Shown here: piece by piece, positions 54,371 through 63,679 of the stretch
Position numbering within the stretch: position 1 is the stretch's first letter
How the letters are laid out: every line of letters starts with the position of its first letter
Assembly: GCA_947629645.1 (NCBI GenBank)
Contig: CANREV010000006.1
Coordinates: 1-64,000, forward strand
DNA: 64,000 bases
Origin: an uncultured Acetatifactor sp.
Lineage (GTDB): Bacteria > Bacillota > Clostridia > Lachnospirales > Lachnospiraceae
Reading direction: 5' to 3'
Notes under the pieces: model-generated
What the model was told of the DNA's origin: nothing
The model's input: the letters and a program-made list of their open reading frames with translations, nothing else
Databases searched by the model: none
Program-made: the position numbers and the translations under genes

Positions 54371-54931
54371 TTGAAAGACACGGAAATTATAGAGCTGTAC
54401 TGGGCCAGAGATGAACAGGCTATCCACGAGTCCCAGAAAAGCTATGGCAGATATTGTTACAGCATTGCTTTCAATATTTTAAGAGACAGAGAGGATTCGG
54501 ATGAATGCGTCAACGATACCTGGCTGCGGGCGTGGAATGTCATTCCGCCCAAGCGGCCCCAGAGGCTGGAGCTTTTCCTGGGAACCATCACCAGAAATCT
54601 GTCCTTTGATAAATGGAAGGAGAAACATGCAATGAAACGGGGAAACGGGGAAACGGCTTTGGCGCTGGATGAATTGGCTGAGTGTGTGCCTGACCGGCAC
54701 GATACGCAAGCGGAGGCGGAGGCGGCGGAATTGGAGCGTCTGGTCAATCGTTTTCTGCGCACGCTGCCAGAGCGGGAATGCAGCGTGTTCCTGCGAAGAT
54801 ACTGGTATGTGGAAGAATACGGCGCAATCGCGTCCCGCTATGGCATGAAACTGAATACGGTAAAAACGATACTCTTTCGCACCAGATCTAAGCTGAAAAA
54901 ATTTTTGGAAAAAGAAGGTGTAGTGTTATGA
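54371..54931 (+). CDS. ECF-type RNA polymerase sigma factor
   Basis: A 186-residue sigma-70 family protein from TTG 54371, four bases after AGAGGGA. Region 2 holds YCYSIAFNILRDREDSDECV and NDTWLRAWNVIPPKRPQRLE; region 4 holds LPERECSVFLRRYWYVEEYG, AIASRYGMKLNTVKTILFRT. The linker is acidic. An ECF promoter precedes it, and its stop overlaps the next gene (ATGA), a membrane protein that probably acts as its anti-sigma factor. The regulon is unknown. Confidence 0.92.
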   Translation: MKDTEIIELYWARDEQAIHESQKSYGRYCYSIAFNILRDREDSDECVNDTWLRAWNVIPPKRPQRLELFLGTITRNLSFDKWKEKHAMKRGNGETALALDELAECVPDRHDTQAEAEAAELERLVNRFLRTLPERECSVFLRRYWYVEEYGAIASRYGMKLNTVKTILFRTRSKLKKFLEKEGVVL

Positions 54932-55857
54932 GCGAACAGGCCTGTAAATTATTTGAAGCTCTTTTAGGCGTGGACGCAGAATTGCTGGAACGCAGCGAAC
55001 GCGGCAAAAAAAGCAAAACGGCGCTGTCTGGCTTAAAATACGGCAGAGCGGCAGCGGCCTGTCTGTGCGTTCTTTTGTCAGGAGCAGCGGTCTGGGGCGG
55101 CTATCGGATGGCGGGTGGTACAGGAAGCGGAGCAGATGAGAATGCAGCCGTACAGTTAGCGGATATGGCCATACCTGTGGAATCTTCCGAAATGGAACAG
55201 ACAAAAGAGCGGCAAAGCCAGACCTCTGCCGATTCGGCCGGCAGCCTGCAGGAAGAGGGCATAGCGCAGAATTCTTCCGCCATAGCGGGCACTCCGATGC
55301 AGGAGGGCTGGAAATCCCCGAAAGAGGATATGGACAACGGTGCGTTGACGCAGGACAATGCCTCGTCAGACAGTGTAGGCGCGCAGGGAGCCGTTGGGGC
55401 TTCAAAGGAGGGGAAAAAAGAATCCGCCGCAAACGGTGTGGGTGTGGCAGGTAAGGAGATCCCCTGGGAGGAGGCCTGCGCAACAGAACCTTTTTGCCGT
55501 TATCTTCCCTCCGTTCTGCCTGCAGGCTATGAGCCCCTGACAGCAAGAAGGAGCGCCATGCCGGAGCAGTGGAATAATATGGTCTTTGTATGGGGGGATG
55601 GAGAGAGGAAATTGTCTTTGAGCATGACTTGGGAAGAACCGTTGGAAGTGGATGAAATACGGCGCAGGATAGAAAGTCAGGACGGTCTGAATCAATATGC
55701 TGCGGAGGATTTTACAAAGGAAGCGCTGGAAGCATTCGTGCCGGAATCAGAAACCGTTGCCTTTACCCTGTATTATTCTGATGGAATGATAATTGATTTT
55801 CAGGGAGAGATCAATGCGGATGAGATGTGGGATCTGGTAAGCTCTGTTTCTGGGTAG
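54928..55857 (+). CDS. Single-pass membrane protein, putative anti-sigma factor
   Basis: A 309-residue protein coupled to the sigma gene. Residues 1-40 are cytoplasmic (CKLFEALLGVDAELLERSER, lacking a clear zinc-binding HxxxCxxC motif). A helix follows around residues 46-64 (AAAACLCVLLSGAAVWGGY), then a long Ser/Ala/Gly-rich disordered stretch to residue 175. An extracellular domain contains CRYLPSVLPAGYEPLTARRS and LSMTWEEPLEVDEIRRRIES. The topology and coupling suggest an anti-sigma factor or sensor of the ECF system. The family is not recognised. Confidence 0.7.
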   Translation: MSEQACKLFEALLGVDAELLERSERGKKSKTALSGLKYGRAAAACLCVLLSGAAVWGGYRMAGGTGSGADENAAVQLADMAIPVESSEMEQTKERQSQTSADSAGSLQEEGIAQNSSAIAGTPMQEGWKSPKEDMDNGALTQDNASSDSVGAQGAVGASKEGKKESAANGVGVAGKEIPWEEACATEPFCRYLPSVLPAGYEPLTARRSAMPEQWNNMVFVWGDGERKLSLSMTWEEPLEVDEIRRRIESQDGLNQYAAEDFTKEALEAFVPESETVAFTLYYSDGMIIDFQGEINADEMWDLVSSVSG

Positions 55858-55876
55858 CCGCCTGAAACTGAATGGA

Positions 55877-55908
55877 AAAAACGCCAGACTAAGCAGTCAG
55901 GCGTTTTC
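55877..55908. terminator. Bidirectional terminator between convergent genes
   Basis: ACGCCAGACT at 55881-55890 and AGTCAGGCGT at 55894-55903 form a stem with one mismatch, flanked by A-run on one side and T-run on the other, so it works on both strands. It lies between the convergent membrane-protein and KdpE-like genes and overlaps the latter's last codons. Confidence 0.7.
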
Positions 55909-56592
55909 GTTTTCCCGCATCCTGTACCCCAATCCTATTTCCGTGAAAACATATTGGGGCTGGGCGGGATTTGTTTCGATCTTGTGGCGTATGTTGGCCA
56001 TATTTACGCGGAGGATCTGATTGTTGCCGTCCACATAGGGACCCCAGATGGTTTTCATAATGAATTTGTAGGTCAGTACCCTGCCGGAATTTTCCGCGAG
56101 AAGGGACAGTAACTGATATTCGATCTGGGTCAGATGGATTTCTTCCCCGTCAACATAAGTCATCCGTTTTTCAAAATTGATTTCCAGACTGCCGGCTTTG
56201 TAGATCTTGTGGGGGACAGTCCTGTGGCTGTGCCGCAGGGAAGTGCGGATCCTTGCCATCAGTTCTTCGGTGCCGAAAGGTTTTGTAATGTAATCATCAG
56301 CGCCCAGATCCAGCGCGGTCACTTTATCCTGTTCCCTGGTGCGGGCGGAGATAATAATAATGGGAGTGCTGCACCAGCGGCGCAGCCGGCTGAGGACCTC
56401 GCAGCCGTCTATATCGGGCAGCCCCAGATCCAACAGTATCACATCCGGACAGATCGAGGCGGCAAGATTCAACCCTTCCTTTCCTGTATGCGCAGAGGTG
56501 GCGCGATAACCGTTTCCGGTCAGTGCGGCAGTAATAAAGGAACAGATACTTTTGTCATCCTCTATGATAAGTATGCAGACTTTCGGGTTCAT
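55897..56592 (-). CDS. kdpE: KdpE-like response regulator
   Basis: A 231-residue OmpR-family regulator. The receiver domain has the acidic pocket EDD near residue 11, phospho-acceptor Asp55 in VILLDLGLPDIDG, and Lys in DDYITKPFGTEELMARI. The C-terminal winged helix has HLTQIEYQLLSLLAENSGRV, LTYKFIMKTIWGPY, NMANIRHKIE and YVFTEIGLGYRM, typical of KdpE. It should control potassium uptake genes with the adjoining kinase, but no kdpABC is in this window. Confidence 0.88.
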   Translation of the reverse strand: MNPKVCILIIEDDKSICSFITAALTGNGYRATSAHTGKEGLNLAASICPDVILLDLGLPDIDGCEVLSRLRRWCSTPIIIISARTREQDKVTALDLGADDYITKPFGTEELMARIRTSLRHSHRTVPHKIYKAGSLEINFEKRMTYVDGEEIHLTQIEYQLLSLLAENSGRVLTYKFIMKTIWGPYVDGNNQILRVNMANIRHKIETNPAQPQYVFTEIGLGYRMRENENA

Positions 56593-56613
56593 GGAACGGA
56601 TTCCCTTCCTTTC

Positions 56614-57723
56614 TTAAAGAGCGAAAAGTTTATCTTTTGTTTTTGGCAGTGTGAAGGTAAACTCAGCGCCTTGCGCGTGGTTTGTCCCTGTCAGCCTGCC
56701 GTGATGGGCTGTGATGATTGTTTTACAGATTGCCAGACCGATCCCCATTCCTTTGTTGGCGTCCGCCGCACCGATGTTCGCATAATATATTCCGTCAAAG
56801 AGGCAGTTCAGCTTATCGTTTGGGATACCGATCCCGTAATCCCTGACAGTGAAAATGACTTCGGAATCGGCGTCCTCAACGATAAAATCAACGGGTGCGG
56901 TACTCTTAGACTGAAACAGCGCATTTTCCAGCAGATTGATGGCAACCTGCTCGATCAGCACGGCGTCCATGGGCAGCATAAGGAATTTCCCCGGTACCTG
57001 AGTGTGGATCATACATTCCGGATGACGTTTTTTAACTTTCTGCAACGCTTCCGCAACGACTTCTTCCACAGATTCGTCCCGGGTGCTGATACTCAGATTA
57101 TCATCTTTGATGCGGGTCATGGTGAGCAGATTTTCCGCCATGTTGATGAGCCAGTTAGAATCCTCGTAAATGTTTGTAACGATGATCCGTTTCTCTTCCT
57201 CCCCCAGACATTCCTGATTTTCCAGAAAAGCCGTACTGTTTCCAAGGATGCCGGTAAGGGGTGTGCGCAAGTCATGGGAAATGGCGCGAAACAGATCAGC
57301 CCGCATCTTTTCTTTTTCGGCATCCGTCAGCCTGCGTTCGCTTTCGGCAATCAGGTCGCACTGGCGCAGGAGATGGGAAGTAAGGTTGTTTACCAGGACA
57401 GCAATGGCCGACATACACATAAAAGTTATGAAAATGTCAAAGAGTGTCGGGGTGAGATTCATAATGGCGTGATCATGTATAAAGTGAAACCAGATTACGC
57501 TCAGCAGAGAATACATAATGCCGTAAAAACATCCCACTGAGTTGCAGGATGCCAGAATGAGAAAAAACGTAAAAATCAGGGAAACGATCATGGGATTTTC
57601 CCGTATGATGCGGTAACAGGCAGAGGATATGATGATCGCTGCCGCAATACAGGACAATGAGAATAACAAGCTGAAAATATGTTGTTTATATACAGGCAGG
57701 CTGTTAAGTCTTCTTGTAAGCAT
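56614..57723 (-). CDS. KdpD-like sensor histidine kinase, short form
   Basis: A 369-residue kinase with four membrane helices in residues 15-112 (DUF4118-like, as in KdpD), then the dimerisation domain with His150 in LFRAISHDLRTPLTGILGNS. ATPase boxes are NLLENAL, DYGIGIPNDKL and KGMGIGLAICKTIITAHHGR. The large N-terminal KdpD and universal-stress domains of classical KdpD (about 900 residues) are absent. It is cotranscribed with the kdpE-like gene, 21 bp apart. Its signal may be potassium or another envelope cue. Confidence 0.85.
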   Translation of the reverse strand: MLTRRLNSLPVYKQHIFSLLFSLSCIAAAIIISSACYRIIRENPMIVSLIFTFFLILASCNSVGCFYGIMYSLLSVIWFHFIHDHAIMNLTPTLFDIFITFMCMSAIAVLVNNLTSHLLRQCDLIAESERRLTDAEKEKMRADLFRAISHDLRTPLTGILGNSTAFLENQECLGEEEKRIIVTNIYEDSNWLINMAENLLTMTRIKDDNLSISTRDESVEEVVAEALQKVKKRHPECMIHTQVPGKFLMLPMDAVLIEQVAINLLENALFQSKSTAPVDFIVEDADSEVIFTVRDYGIGIPNDKLNCLFDGIYYANIGAADANKGMGIGLAICKTIITAHHGRLTGTNHAQGAEFTFTLPKTKDKLFAL

Positions 57724-57763
57724 ACAGTTTTCCTCAATTGTTCATTTTTCAATAAATATGATT

Positions 57764-57792
57764 ATTATAAAGAAACACCAAAATAAATGCAA
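57764..57792 (-). promoter_or_regulatory. Predicted promoter of the kdpD-kdpE pair
   Basis: On the minus strand, TTGCAT (57792-57787) and TATAAT (57769-57764) are separated by 17 bases and lie about 40 bp before the kinase start. Confidence 0.7.
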
Positions 57793-57886
57793 TATCTAAT
57801 TGTCGTAATAGATTATTGCATCTGCGGTATGAAGATACCATGGCGATATTGGGGTTGCGCATAGATTGAGAGGCAGAGAGGGCGAT

Positions 57887-58807
57887 TCATCGCTGCCATC
57901 TGCCGGAGGCGCCACAGGGAAGAACCAGACCGGACTCAGATACGGGGAGTCCGATTTCTCCCGCTTCCACATGTCCGCCAAACCGTTTTGCGATGGCGGT
58001 ATTCATCATGTAGGACAACACAGCGGGCTGGAGGCCGGTGGTGTAGGCATTAATCAGAAAAAACAGAGCGTTGTCGGAAAAAATCTGAGCGGTCAGTTCA
58101 AGAAGGGGCCAGATACTGTCTTCTATTTTCCAGATTTCTCCTTTCGGGCCTCTTCCGTAGGAGGGAGGATCCATGATAATGCCATCGTATTGATTTCCGC
58201 GCCGGATTTCCCGTTCTACGAATTTGACGCAGTCGTCTGTCAGCCAGCGGATGGGCGCTTCTCCTAAGCCGGAACTGACAGCGTTTTCCCTGGCCCATCC
58301 TACCATGCCCTTGGAGGCGTCCACATGGGTCACGGCAGCGCCCGCGGCGGCAGCGGCAAGAGTGGCTCCTCCCGTGTAGGCGAAGAGATTCAATATTTTC
58401 AAGGGCTTTTCGGCAGTCTTTGCAGCCCTGCGGATCAAATCAGAGAACCATTCCCAGTTGACGGCCTGCTCAGGGAACAGTCCGGTGTGCTTAAAACTGA
58501 AAGGCTTCAAATGAAATGTCAGGATAGGAGCATCAACGGCTTCCGCACTGTCTTCTGCGGCCGGGCCATGAAACTGATATTTGACGTTCCACTCATCAGG
58601 CAAATCAAAAAATTCCCACTGGCCCCCGCCTTTGGCGCTGCGGTGATAATGTCCGTTTTTCTGTTTCCAGCCTTTGTGCCTGCGGGGGGTATTCCAAATG
58701 ACCTGCGGGTCGGGACGCACCAGAAGATAATCGCCCCAGCGCTCCAGTTTTTCTCCGCCGGAAGCGTCCAGCACCTCGTAATCTTTCCAACCATCTGCTA
58801 TCCACAT
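57887..58807 (-). CDS. Class I SAM-dependent rRNA-type methyltransferase
   Basis: A 306-residue protein started at the ATG ending at 58807 (MWIADGWKDYEVLDASGGEK), with GGAAGG upstream. SAM-binding motif I is LKILNLFAYTGGATLAAAAA, followed by VTHVDASKGMVGWARENAV, and the motif IV IIMDPPSYGRGPKGEIWKIE. These are features of the Methyltrans_SAM family near RlmI/RlmK, which methylates 23S rRNA. It lacks an obvious PUA domain. The target is not certain. It is divergent from the S10 operon. Confidence 0.88.
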   Translation of the reverse strand: MWIADGWKDYEVLDASGGEKLERWGDYLLVRPDPQVIWNTPRRHKGWKQKNGHYHRSAKGGGQWEFFDLPDEWNVKYQFHGPAAEDSAEAVDAPILTFHLKPFSFKHTGLFPEQAVNWEWFSDLIRRAAKTAEKPLKILNLFAYTGGATLAAAAAGAAVTHVDASKGMVGWARENAVSSGLGEAPIRWLTDDCVKFVEREIRRGNQYDGIIMDPPSYGRGPKGEIWKIEDSIWPLLELTAQIFSDNALFFLINAYTTGLQPAVLSYMMNTAIAKRFGGHVEAGEIGLPVSESGLVLPCGASGRWQR

Positions 58808-58994
58808 AAATCGTATTTCCTTCCTGATATTCCCGGACAATACAACCATCTGTTGTATATGGAAAATATATCATATATAAATATACAACATAAAATCTTC
58901 CTTGGCAATGTGAAAACAGAGCCCGCCAGCGCGACTTTGCGAATGGCGCTGGCTGAACTGTTACGAAAAAATGGAAAAAAATTTAAAAAAACTC

Positions 58995-59023
58995 TTGCAA
59001 AAAGAAATTTTTGCATGTATACT
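58995..59023 (+). promoter_or_regulatory. Promoter of the S10 ribosomal operon
   Basis: TTGCAA at 58995-59000 and TATACT at 59018-59023 with a 17-base spacer and an extended TG two bases before the -10. A palindrome TGCAAAAA-gaaa-TTTTTGCA occupies the -35 and spacer. A leader of about 290 bases follows before rpsJ. Confidence 0.8.
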
Positions 59024-59123
59024 AGTCATTGCTGTGACATGATAGCTAAGAAGCGCGAGGTTGCTGTTTATCAGCAATGATAGGCAGGTTTTCCGTGGAG
59101 CGAATGTCAAGTTAGGAAACTGA

Positions 59124-59309
59124 CGACAAGTCACTGTACAAAGTTTTGTCTGCTGAAATAAGCAGAAACAACGTGAAAGTCCGAAGGCTGGAAAGAAATG
59201 CGTTGCGTAAAAGCTAAGGACACACACGGAAGAGTGTACAGTCACCGCTTGTCGTACTAAAATGGAAATGAGGATTTCCATTCGTTAAAAGTGCGAAAAG
59301 GAGGCGACT
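59124..59309 (+). ncRNA. Structured 5' leader of the S10 operon
   Basis: CGACAAG-tc-ACTGTACA at 59124-59140 pairs with TGTACAGT (59235-59242) and CTTGTCG (59248-59254), a 15-bp bipartite long-range stem. Inside is CTGCT-gaaata-AGCAG (59150-59165). Downstream, AATGGAAAT-gagg-ATTTCCATT at 59261-59282 is a perfect 9-bp hairpin. AAAAGT and ACTTTT flank the AAAAGGAGG ribosome site. Such leaders commonly serve feedback control by a ribosomal protein. I do not recognise a named Rfam family. Confidence 0.6.
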
Positions 59310-59315
59310 TTTTTT

Positions 59316-59633
59316 ATGGCAAGTCAAGTAATGAGAATTACTCTGAAAGCTTATGAGCATCAGCTGGTTGATGCGTCTGCTAAGAAAATCATTGAAACGG
59401 TAAAGAAGACCGGATCTGAGGTGAGCGGTCCCGTGCCCCTTCCTACCAAGAAGGAAGTGGTGACGATCCTGAGGGCCGTGCACAAGTACAAAGATTCCAG
59501 AGAGCAGTTTGAGCAGAGGACTCATAAGAGACTGATCGATATCATTGCTCCTACCCAGAAGACGGTAGATGCCCTGCAGAGACTGGAAATGCCCGCAGGC
59601 GTTTATATCGATATCAAAATGAAGAACAAGTAA
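59316..59633 (+). CDS. rpsJ: Ribosomal protein S10
   Basis: A 105-residue protein ([55 protein letters not shown]) with the full S10 pattern. It is a small-subunit head protein and, as NusE, a partner in transcription antitermination. It is the first gene of the S10 operon, with AAAAGGAGG upstream. Confidence 0.98.
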   Translation: MASQVMRITLKAYEHQLVDASAKKIIETVKKTGSEVSGPVPLPTKKEVVTILRAVHKYKDSREQFEQRTHKRLIDIIAPTQKTVDALQRLEMPAGVYIDIKMKNK

Positions 59634-59733
59634 ACAAAACCTCTACTTAGACGTAAGAACACGCAAATCGCAACGTATGAAAAACGCGTGGTCCGCTATG
59701 TAGACCGTCCGTAAGGACAGAAAGAGAGGAAAC

Positions 59734-60417
59734 ATGAAGAAAGCAATTTTGGCGACAAAGGTCGGAATGACTCAGGTTTTCAATGAAGATGGCAGCCTGA
59801 TCCCCGTAACCGTCCTTCAGGCGGGGCCCTGTGTGGTAACACAGATCAAGACTGTGGAAAATGATGGCTACAAGGCAGTTCAGGTAGGCTTTGTGGACAA
59901 GAAGGAAAGAATTATCAATAAGGACGCCAGCGGCAAGAAAGAGATCATCCACAGACATGGCGCAAATAAGGCGCAGCAGGGTCATTTCAAAAAGGCCGGC
60001 GTGAGCGCTAAGAGATATTTGAGAGAGTTCAGGTTTGATAACGCCGAGGAGTATGCTTTGGGCGCGGAGATCAAGGCGGACATTTTCGCAGAAGGCGATA
60101 AGATCGATGCTTCCGCTATTTCCAAAGGTAAGGGATTCCAGGGCGCGATCAAGAGACACGGACAGCACAGAGGACCTATGAAGCACGGTTCCAAGTTCCA
60201 TCGCCATCAGGGTTCCAACGGCGCCTGCTCCTCCCCCAGCAGGGTGTTCAAAGGTAAGGGAATGCCCGGACATATGGGATGCGTAAAGGTAACTGTTCAA
60301 AATCTTGAGGTTGTAAGGGTGGATGCCGAGAAGAATCTGCTGCTGGTAAAGGGAGCGGTTCCCGGACCCAGGAAGGCTTTGGTAACCATCAGGGAAACCG
60401 TTAAGTCGGAAAGCTGA
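59734..60417 (+). CDS. rplC: Ribosomal protein L3
   Basis: A 227-residue protein opening [20 protein letters not shown], with [20 protein letters not shown] and [20 protein letters not shown]. It is an early-assembly large-subunit protein whose loop reaches the peptidyl transferase centre. The 100-bp gap after rpsJ contains small hairpins. It is slightly longer than the common 206-210 residues owing to a mid-protein stretch. Confidence 0.98.
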   Translation: MKKAILATKVGMTQVFNEDGSLIPVTVLQAGPCVVTQIKTVENDGYKAVQVGFVDKKERIINKDASGKKEIIHRHGANKAQQGHFKKAGVSAKRYLREFRFDNAEEYALGAEIKADIFAEGDKIDASAISKGKGFQGAIKRHGQHRGPMKHGSKFHRHQGSNGACSSPSRVFKGKGMPGHMGCVKVTVQNLEVVRVDAEKNLLLVKGAVPGPRKALVTIRETVKSES

Positions 60418-60443
60418 TTTAGTGCGAAAGGAGGATCAATCAG

Positions 60444-61064
60444 ATGGCAAACGTATCTGTTTATAATATGGAAGGCAAAGAAGTTGGCACGATGGAATTA
60501 AACGATGCGGTATTTGGTGTGAAGGTCAATGAGCACCTGGTACACATGGCGGTCGTACAGCATCTTGCAAATATGCGTCAGGGAACCCAGAAGGCGAAGA
60601 CCCGCTCCGAGGTATCAGGAGGCGGAAGAAAGCCCTGGAGACAAAAGGGAACCGGCCATGCGAGACAGGGTTCAACAAGAGCTCCCCAGTGGAAGGGCGG
60701 CGGAGTGGTATTCGCTCCTGTCCCCAGGGATTACTCTTTCAAGATGAATAAGAAAGAAAAGAGAATCGCGCTGAAGTCCGCTTTGACCAGCAAGGTTCAG
60801 GACAGCAGACTGATCGTATTGGATGAGTTGAAGTTCGATGAGATCAAGACCAAAAATTTTGTCGCAGTGATGAATAACCTGAAAGTAGAAAAAGGTCTGT
60901 TCGTTATGGCCAACAGCGATAAAAATGTAGTAATGTCCGCCAGAAATGTGGCAGAGGCGGATACTATTTCTGTGAATACGATCAATGTATATGACATCAT
61001 GAAAGCTAAAACAGTAGTTCTGACCAAGGACGCTGTCGCTAAGATCGAGGAGGTGTACGCATAA
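60444..61064 (+). CDS. rplD: Ribosomal protein L4
   Basis: A 206-residue protein with the loop sequence [40 protein letters not shown] and a C-terminal globular part. It lines the exit tunnel and in some bacteria regulates its own operon. RBS AAAGGAGG precedes ATG 60444. The stop overlaps rplW (TAATG). Confidence 0.98.
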   Translation: MANVSVYNMEGKEVGTMELNDAVFGVKVNEHLVHMAVVQHLANMRQGTQKAKTRSEVSGGGRKPWRQKGTGHARQGSTRAPQWKGGGVVFAPVPRDYSFKMNKKEKRIALKSALTSKVQDSRLIVLDELKFDEIKTKNFVAVMNNLKVEKGLFVMANSDKNVVMSARNVAEADTISVNTINVYDIMKAKTVVLTKDAVAKIEEVYA

Positions 61065-61363
61065 TGGCAGATATTAAATACTATGACGTAATCCTCAAAC
61101 CGGTTATCACCGAGAAAAGTATGGCTGGTATGAGCGAAAAGAAGTATACTTTTCTGGTTCATACGGACGCTACCAAGGTCCAGGTAAAAGAAGCTGTCGA
61201 AAAGATGTTTGAAGGTACAAAAGTGAAAAAGGTCAACACCATGAACTGCCCCGGAAAGAAAAAGAGACGCGGTATGATCGTTGGTGAGACAGCCAAGACG
61301 AAGAAAGCGATCGTGACGCTGACCGAAGACAGCAAAGATATTGAGATTTTTGCAGGATTATAA
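61064..61363 (+). CDS. rplW: Ribosomal protein L23
   Basis: A 99-residue protein: [57 protein letters not shown]. It sits at the tunnel exit and docks trigger factor and the signal recognition particle. It begins inside the rplD stop codon. Confidence 0.98.
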   Translation: MADIKYYDVILKPVITEKSMAGMSEKKYTFLVHTDATKVQVKEAVEKMFEGTKVKKVNTMNCPGKKKRRGMIVGETAKTKKAIVTLTEDSKDIEIFAGL

Positions 61364-61385
61364 AGAGTAACGCAGCATTGAGTAT

Positions 61386-61403
61386 GCGGCGCCAGGGCGC
61401 CGC
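61386..61403 (+). other. GC-rich perfect hairpin between rplW and rplB
   Basis: GCGGCGCC and GGCGCCGC with a 2-base AG loop form a perfect 8-bp stem in the only sizeable gap (71 bp) between rplW and rplB. No U-run follows, so it is more likely an mRNA stability or processing element than a terminator. Confidence 0.6.
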
Positions 61404-61434
61404 GCAAAATGGATTAAGATAAGGAGATAAGACA

Positions 61435-62277
61435 ATGGGTATCAAGACATATAATCCCTATACACCCTCCAGAAGAAATATGACTGGTTCCGATTTCTCG
61501 GAAATCACTAAGCAAACACCGGAGAAGAGCCTCTGCACTTCTCTGAAGAAGCATTCCGGTCGTAACAATCAGGGTAAAATCACTGTGAGACACCGCGGCG
61601 GCGGTTCCAGAAGAAAGTACAGAATCATTGATTTTAAGAGAAATAAGGATGGTATTCCCGCAACCGTGATCGGTATTGAGTACGATCCTAACAGATCGGC
61701 TAATATCGCCCTGATCTGCTATGCAGACGGCGAGAAGGCATATATCATTGCTCCCGAGGGCCTGACGGATGGCATGACCGTTATGAACGGCGTGGGAGCA
61801 GAAGTAAGAACAGGCAATTGTCTGCCTCTGTCTGAGATACCTGTAGGTACTCAGGTACACAATGTTGAAATGCACCCCGGCAAGGGCGGCCAGCTGGTTC
61901 GTTCCGCCGGCAACAGCGCGCAGCTGATGGCGAAGGAAGGCAAATACGCAACTCTGCGTCTTCCCTCCGGCGAAATGAGGATGATCCCTCTTACCTGCCG
62001 CGCAACGGTCGGCGTTGTGGGCAATACGGATCATAACCTGATAAAGATCGGTAAAGCAGGACGTAAGCGTCATATGGGCATCCGTCCTACCGTGCGCGGT
62101 TCCGTTATGAACCCGAACGACCATCCTCACGGCGGCGGCGAGGGCAAGACCGGTATCGGACGTCCCGGTCCCAGCACTCCCTGGGGCAAGCCTGCTTTGG
62201 GTTACAAGACCCGCAAGGCAAAGAAGGCTTCCAACAAGCTGATCGTCAGAAGACGCGATGGCAAAGCATTCAAGTAA
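61435..62277 (+). CDS. rplB: Ribosomal protein L2
   Basis: A 280-residue protein with [40 protein letters not shown] and the conserved [20 protein letters not shown] near the C-terminus, which holds the His important for peptidyl transfer. RBS AAGGAG precedes ATG 61435. Confidence 0.98.
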   Translation: MGIKTYNPYTPSRRNMTGSDFSEITKQTPEKSLCTSLKKHSGRNNQGKITVRHRGGGSRRKYRIIDFKRNKDGIPATVIGIEYDPNRSANIALICYADGEKAYIIAPEGLTDGMTVMNGVGAEVRTGNCLPLSEIPVGTQVHNVEMHPGKGGQLVRSAGNSAQLMAKEGKYATLRLPSGEMRMIPLTCRATVGVVGNTDHNLIKIGKAGRKRHMGIRPTVRGSVMNPNDHPHGGGEGKTGIGRPGPSTPWGKPALGYKTRKAKKASNKLIVRRRDGKAFK

Positions 62278-62309
62278 TTTGTTTTTATATCAAAACAGGA
62301 GGAAAGACA

Positions 62310-62591
62310 ATGGCTAGATCACTGAAAAAAGGGCCTTTCGCAGACGAAAGCCTGTTAAAGAAGGTAGACGCTTTAAACGCATCGGGACAGAAGCAGGTCA
62401 TCAAGACCTGGTCCCGCCGCTCTACGATTTTCCCCTCTTTTGTGGGACATACGATTGCGGTACATGACGGAAGAAAGCATGTGCCTGTATATATAACAGA
62501 GGATATGGTTGGTCATAAGCTCGGCGAGTTTGTACCTACCAGAACTTACAGAGGACATGGCAAGGACGAGAAAAAGTCTAAGGTAAAATAA
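62310..62591 (+). CDS. rpsS: Ribosomal protein S19
   Basis: A 93-residue protein ([58 protein letters not shown]). It lies in the small-subunit head and contacts tRNA and S13. Confidence 0.98.
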   Translation: MARSLKKGPFADESLLKKVDALNASGQKQVIKTWSRRSTIFPSFVGHTIAVHDGRKHVPVYITEDMVGHKLGEFVPTRTYRGHGKDEKKSKVK

Positions 62592-62610
62592 TTGAAAGGA
62601 GGATATATCT

Positions 62611-63000
62611 ATGGCAAAAGGACATAGATCCCAAATAAAGAGAGAAAGAAACGCCCAGAAAGATACCAGACCTTCGGCAAAGTTATCTTATGCCAGAGTC
62701 TCCGTACAGAAGGCGTGCTTCGTTTTAGATGCTATCAGAGGCAAGGATGTAGCGACTGCGCTTGGTATTCTGGAGTATAATCCCAGATACGCTTCCAGCC
62801 TCATCAAGAAGCTGCTTGAATCAGCGATCGCAAACGCAGAGAACAACAACGGTATGAACAGAGAGAACCTGTATGTGGCAGAGTGCTATGCGAACAAAGG
62901 GCCTACCATGAAGCGCATACACCCCAGGGCACAGGGCAGAGCTTACAGGATCGAGAAGAGAATGAGTCATATCACAGTTGTGCTTGATGAGAAGAAGTAA
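62611..63000 (+). CDS. rplV: Ribosomal protein L22
   Basis: A 129-residue protein ([60 protein letters not shown]). Its loop reaches the exit tunnel. The N-terminal extension ([19 protein letters not shown]) is longer than in many species. Confidence 0.98.
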   Translation: MAKGHRSQIKRERNAQKDTRPSAKLSYARVSVQKACFVLDAIRGKDVATALGILEYNPRYASSLIKKLLESAIANAENNNGMNRENLYVAECYANKGPTMKRIHPRAQGRAYRIEKRMSHITVVLDEKK

Positions 63001-63017
63001 GGAAGGGAGCAGACAAA

Positions 63018-63677
63018 ATGGGACAGAAAGTTAATCCTCATGGCCTCAGGGTCGGTATTATCAAAGATTGGGATTCCAAATGGTATGCTGAAGGCGAGTT
63101 TTCCGAGTATCTGGTGGAAGATTACAAGATCAGACAGTACCTGAAGAAGAAATTATATAATGCGGGTGTTTCCAAGATTGAGATCGAGAGAGCGTCCGAC
63201 AGGGTGAGAATCATCATCCACACCGCTAAGCCCGGCGTGATTATCGGCAAGGGCGGCGCGGAGATTGAAGTTACAAAGAAAGAGCTTACAAAGCTGACCG
63301 ACAAAAAGATCCTGATCGATATCAAAGAGATCAAGCGACCTGACAGAGATGCACAGCTGGTTGCAGAGAATATTGCCCAGCAGTTAGAGAACCGTATCTC
63401 TTTCAGACGTGCTATGAAGTCCTGCATGGGCAGAACCATGAAGGCGGGAGCCCTTGGTATCAAGACTTGCTGTGCAGGCCGTCTGGGCGGAGCGGATATG
63501 GCTCGTACAGAGTTCTACAGCGAGGGCACGATTCCCCTTCAGACTCTGAGGGCAGATATTGATTACGGTTTCGCTGAGGCAAACACCACATACGGTAAAG
63601 TCGGTGTCAAGGTTTGGATCTATAAAGGCGAGATACTTCCTACAAAGGAAAATCAAACGGAAGGGAGCGATAAATAA
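63018..63677 (+). CDS. rpsC: Ribosomal protein S3
   Basis: A 219-residue protein ([22 protein letters not shown] domain with [21 protein letters not shown]-terminal [20 protein letters not shown]). It lies at the mRNA entry channel. RBS AAGGGAG precedes ATG 63018. Confidence 0.98.
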   Translation: MGQKVNPHGLRVGIIKDWDSKWYAEGEFSEYLVEDYKIRQYLKKKLYNAGVSKIEIERASDRVRIIIHTAKPGVIIGKGGAEIEVTKKELTKLTDKKILIDIKEIKRPDRDAQLVAENIAQQLENRISFRRAMKSCMGRTMKAGALGIKTCCAGRLGGADMARTEFYSEGTIPLQTLRADIDYGFAEANTTYGKVGVKVWIYKGEILPTKENQTEGSDK

Positions 63678-63679
63678 TC

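Noticed and set aside
56134..57540. 468-codon open frame on the plus strand
   Set aside because: It is antisense to the response regulator and histidine kinase genes, both of which have complete motif sets, a shared operon and a good promoter.
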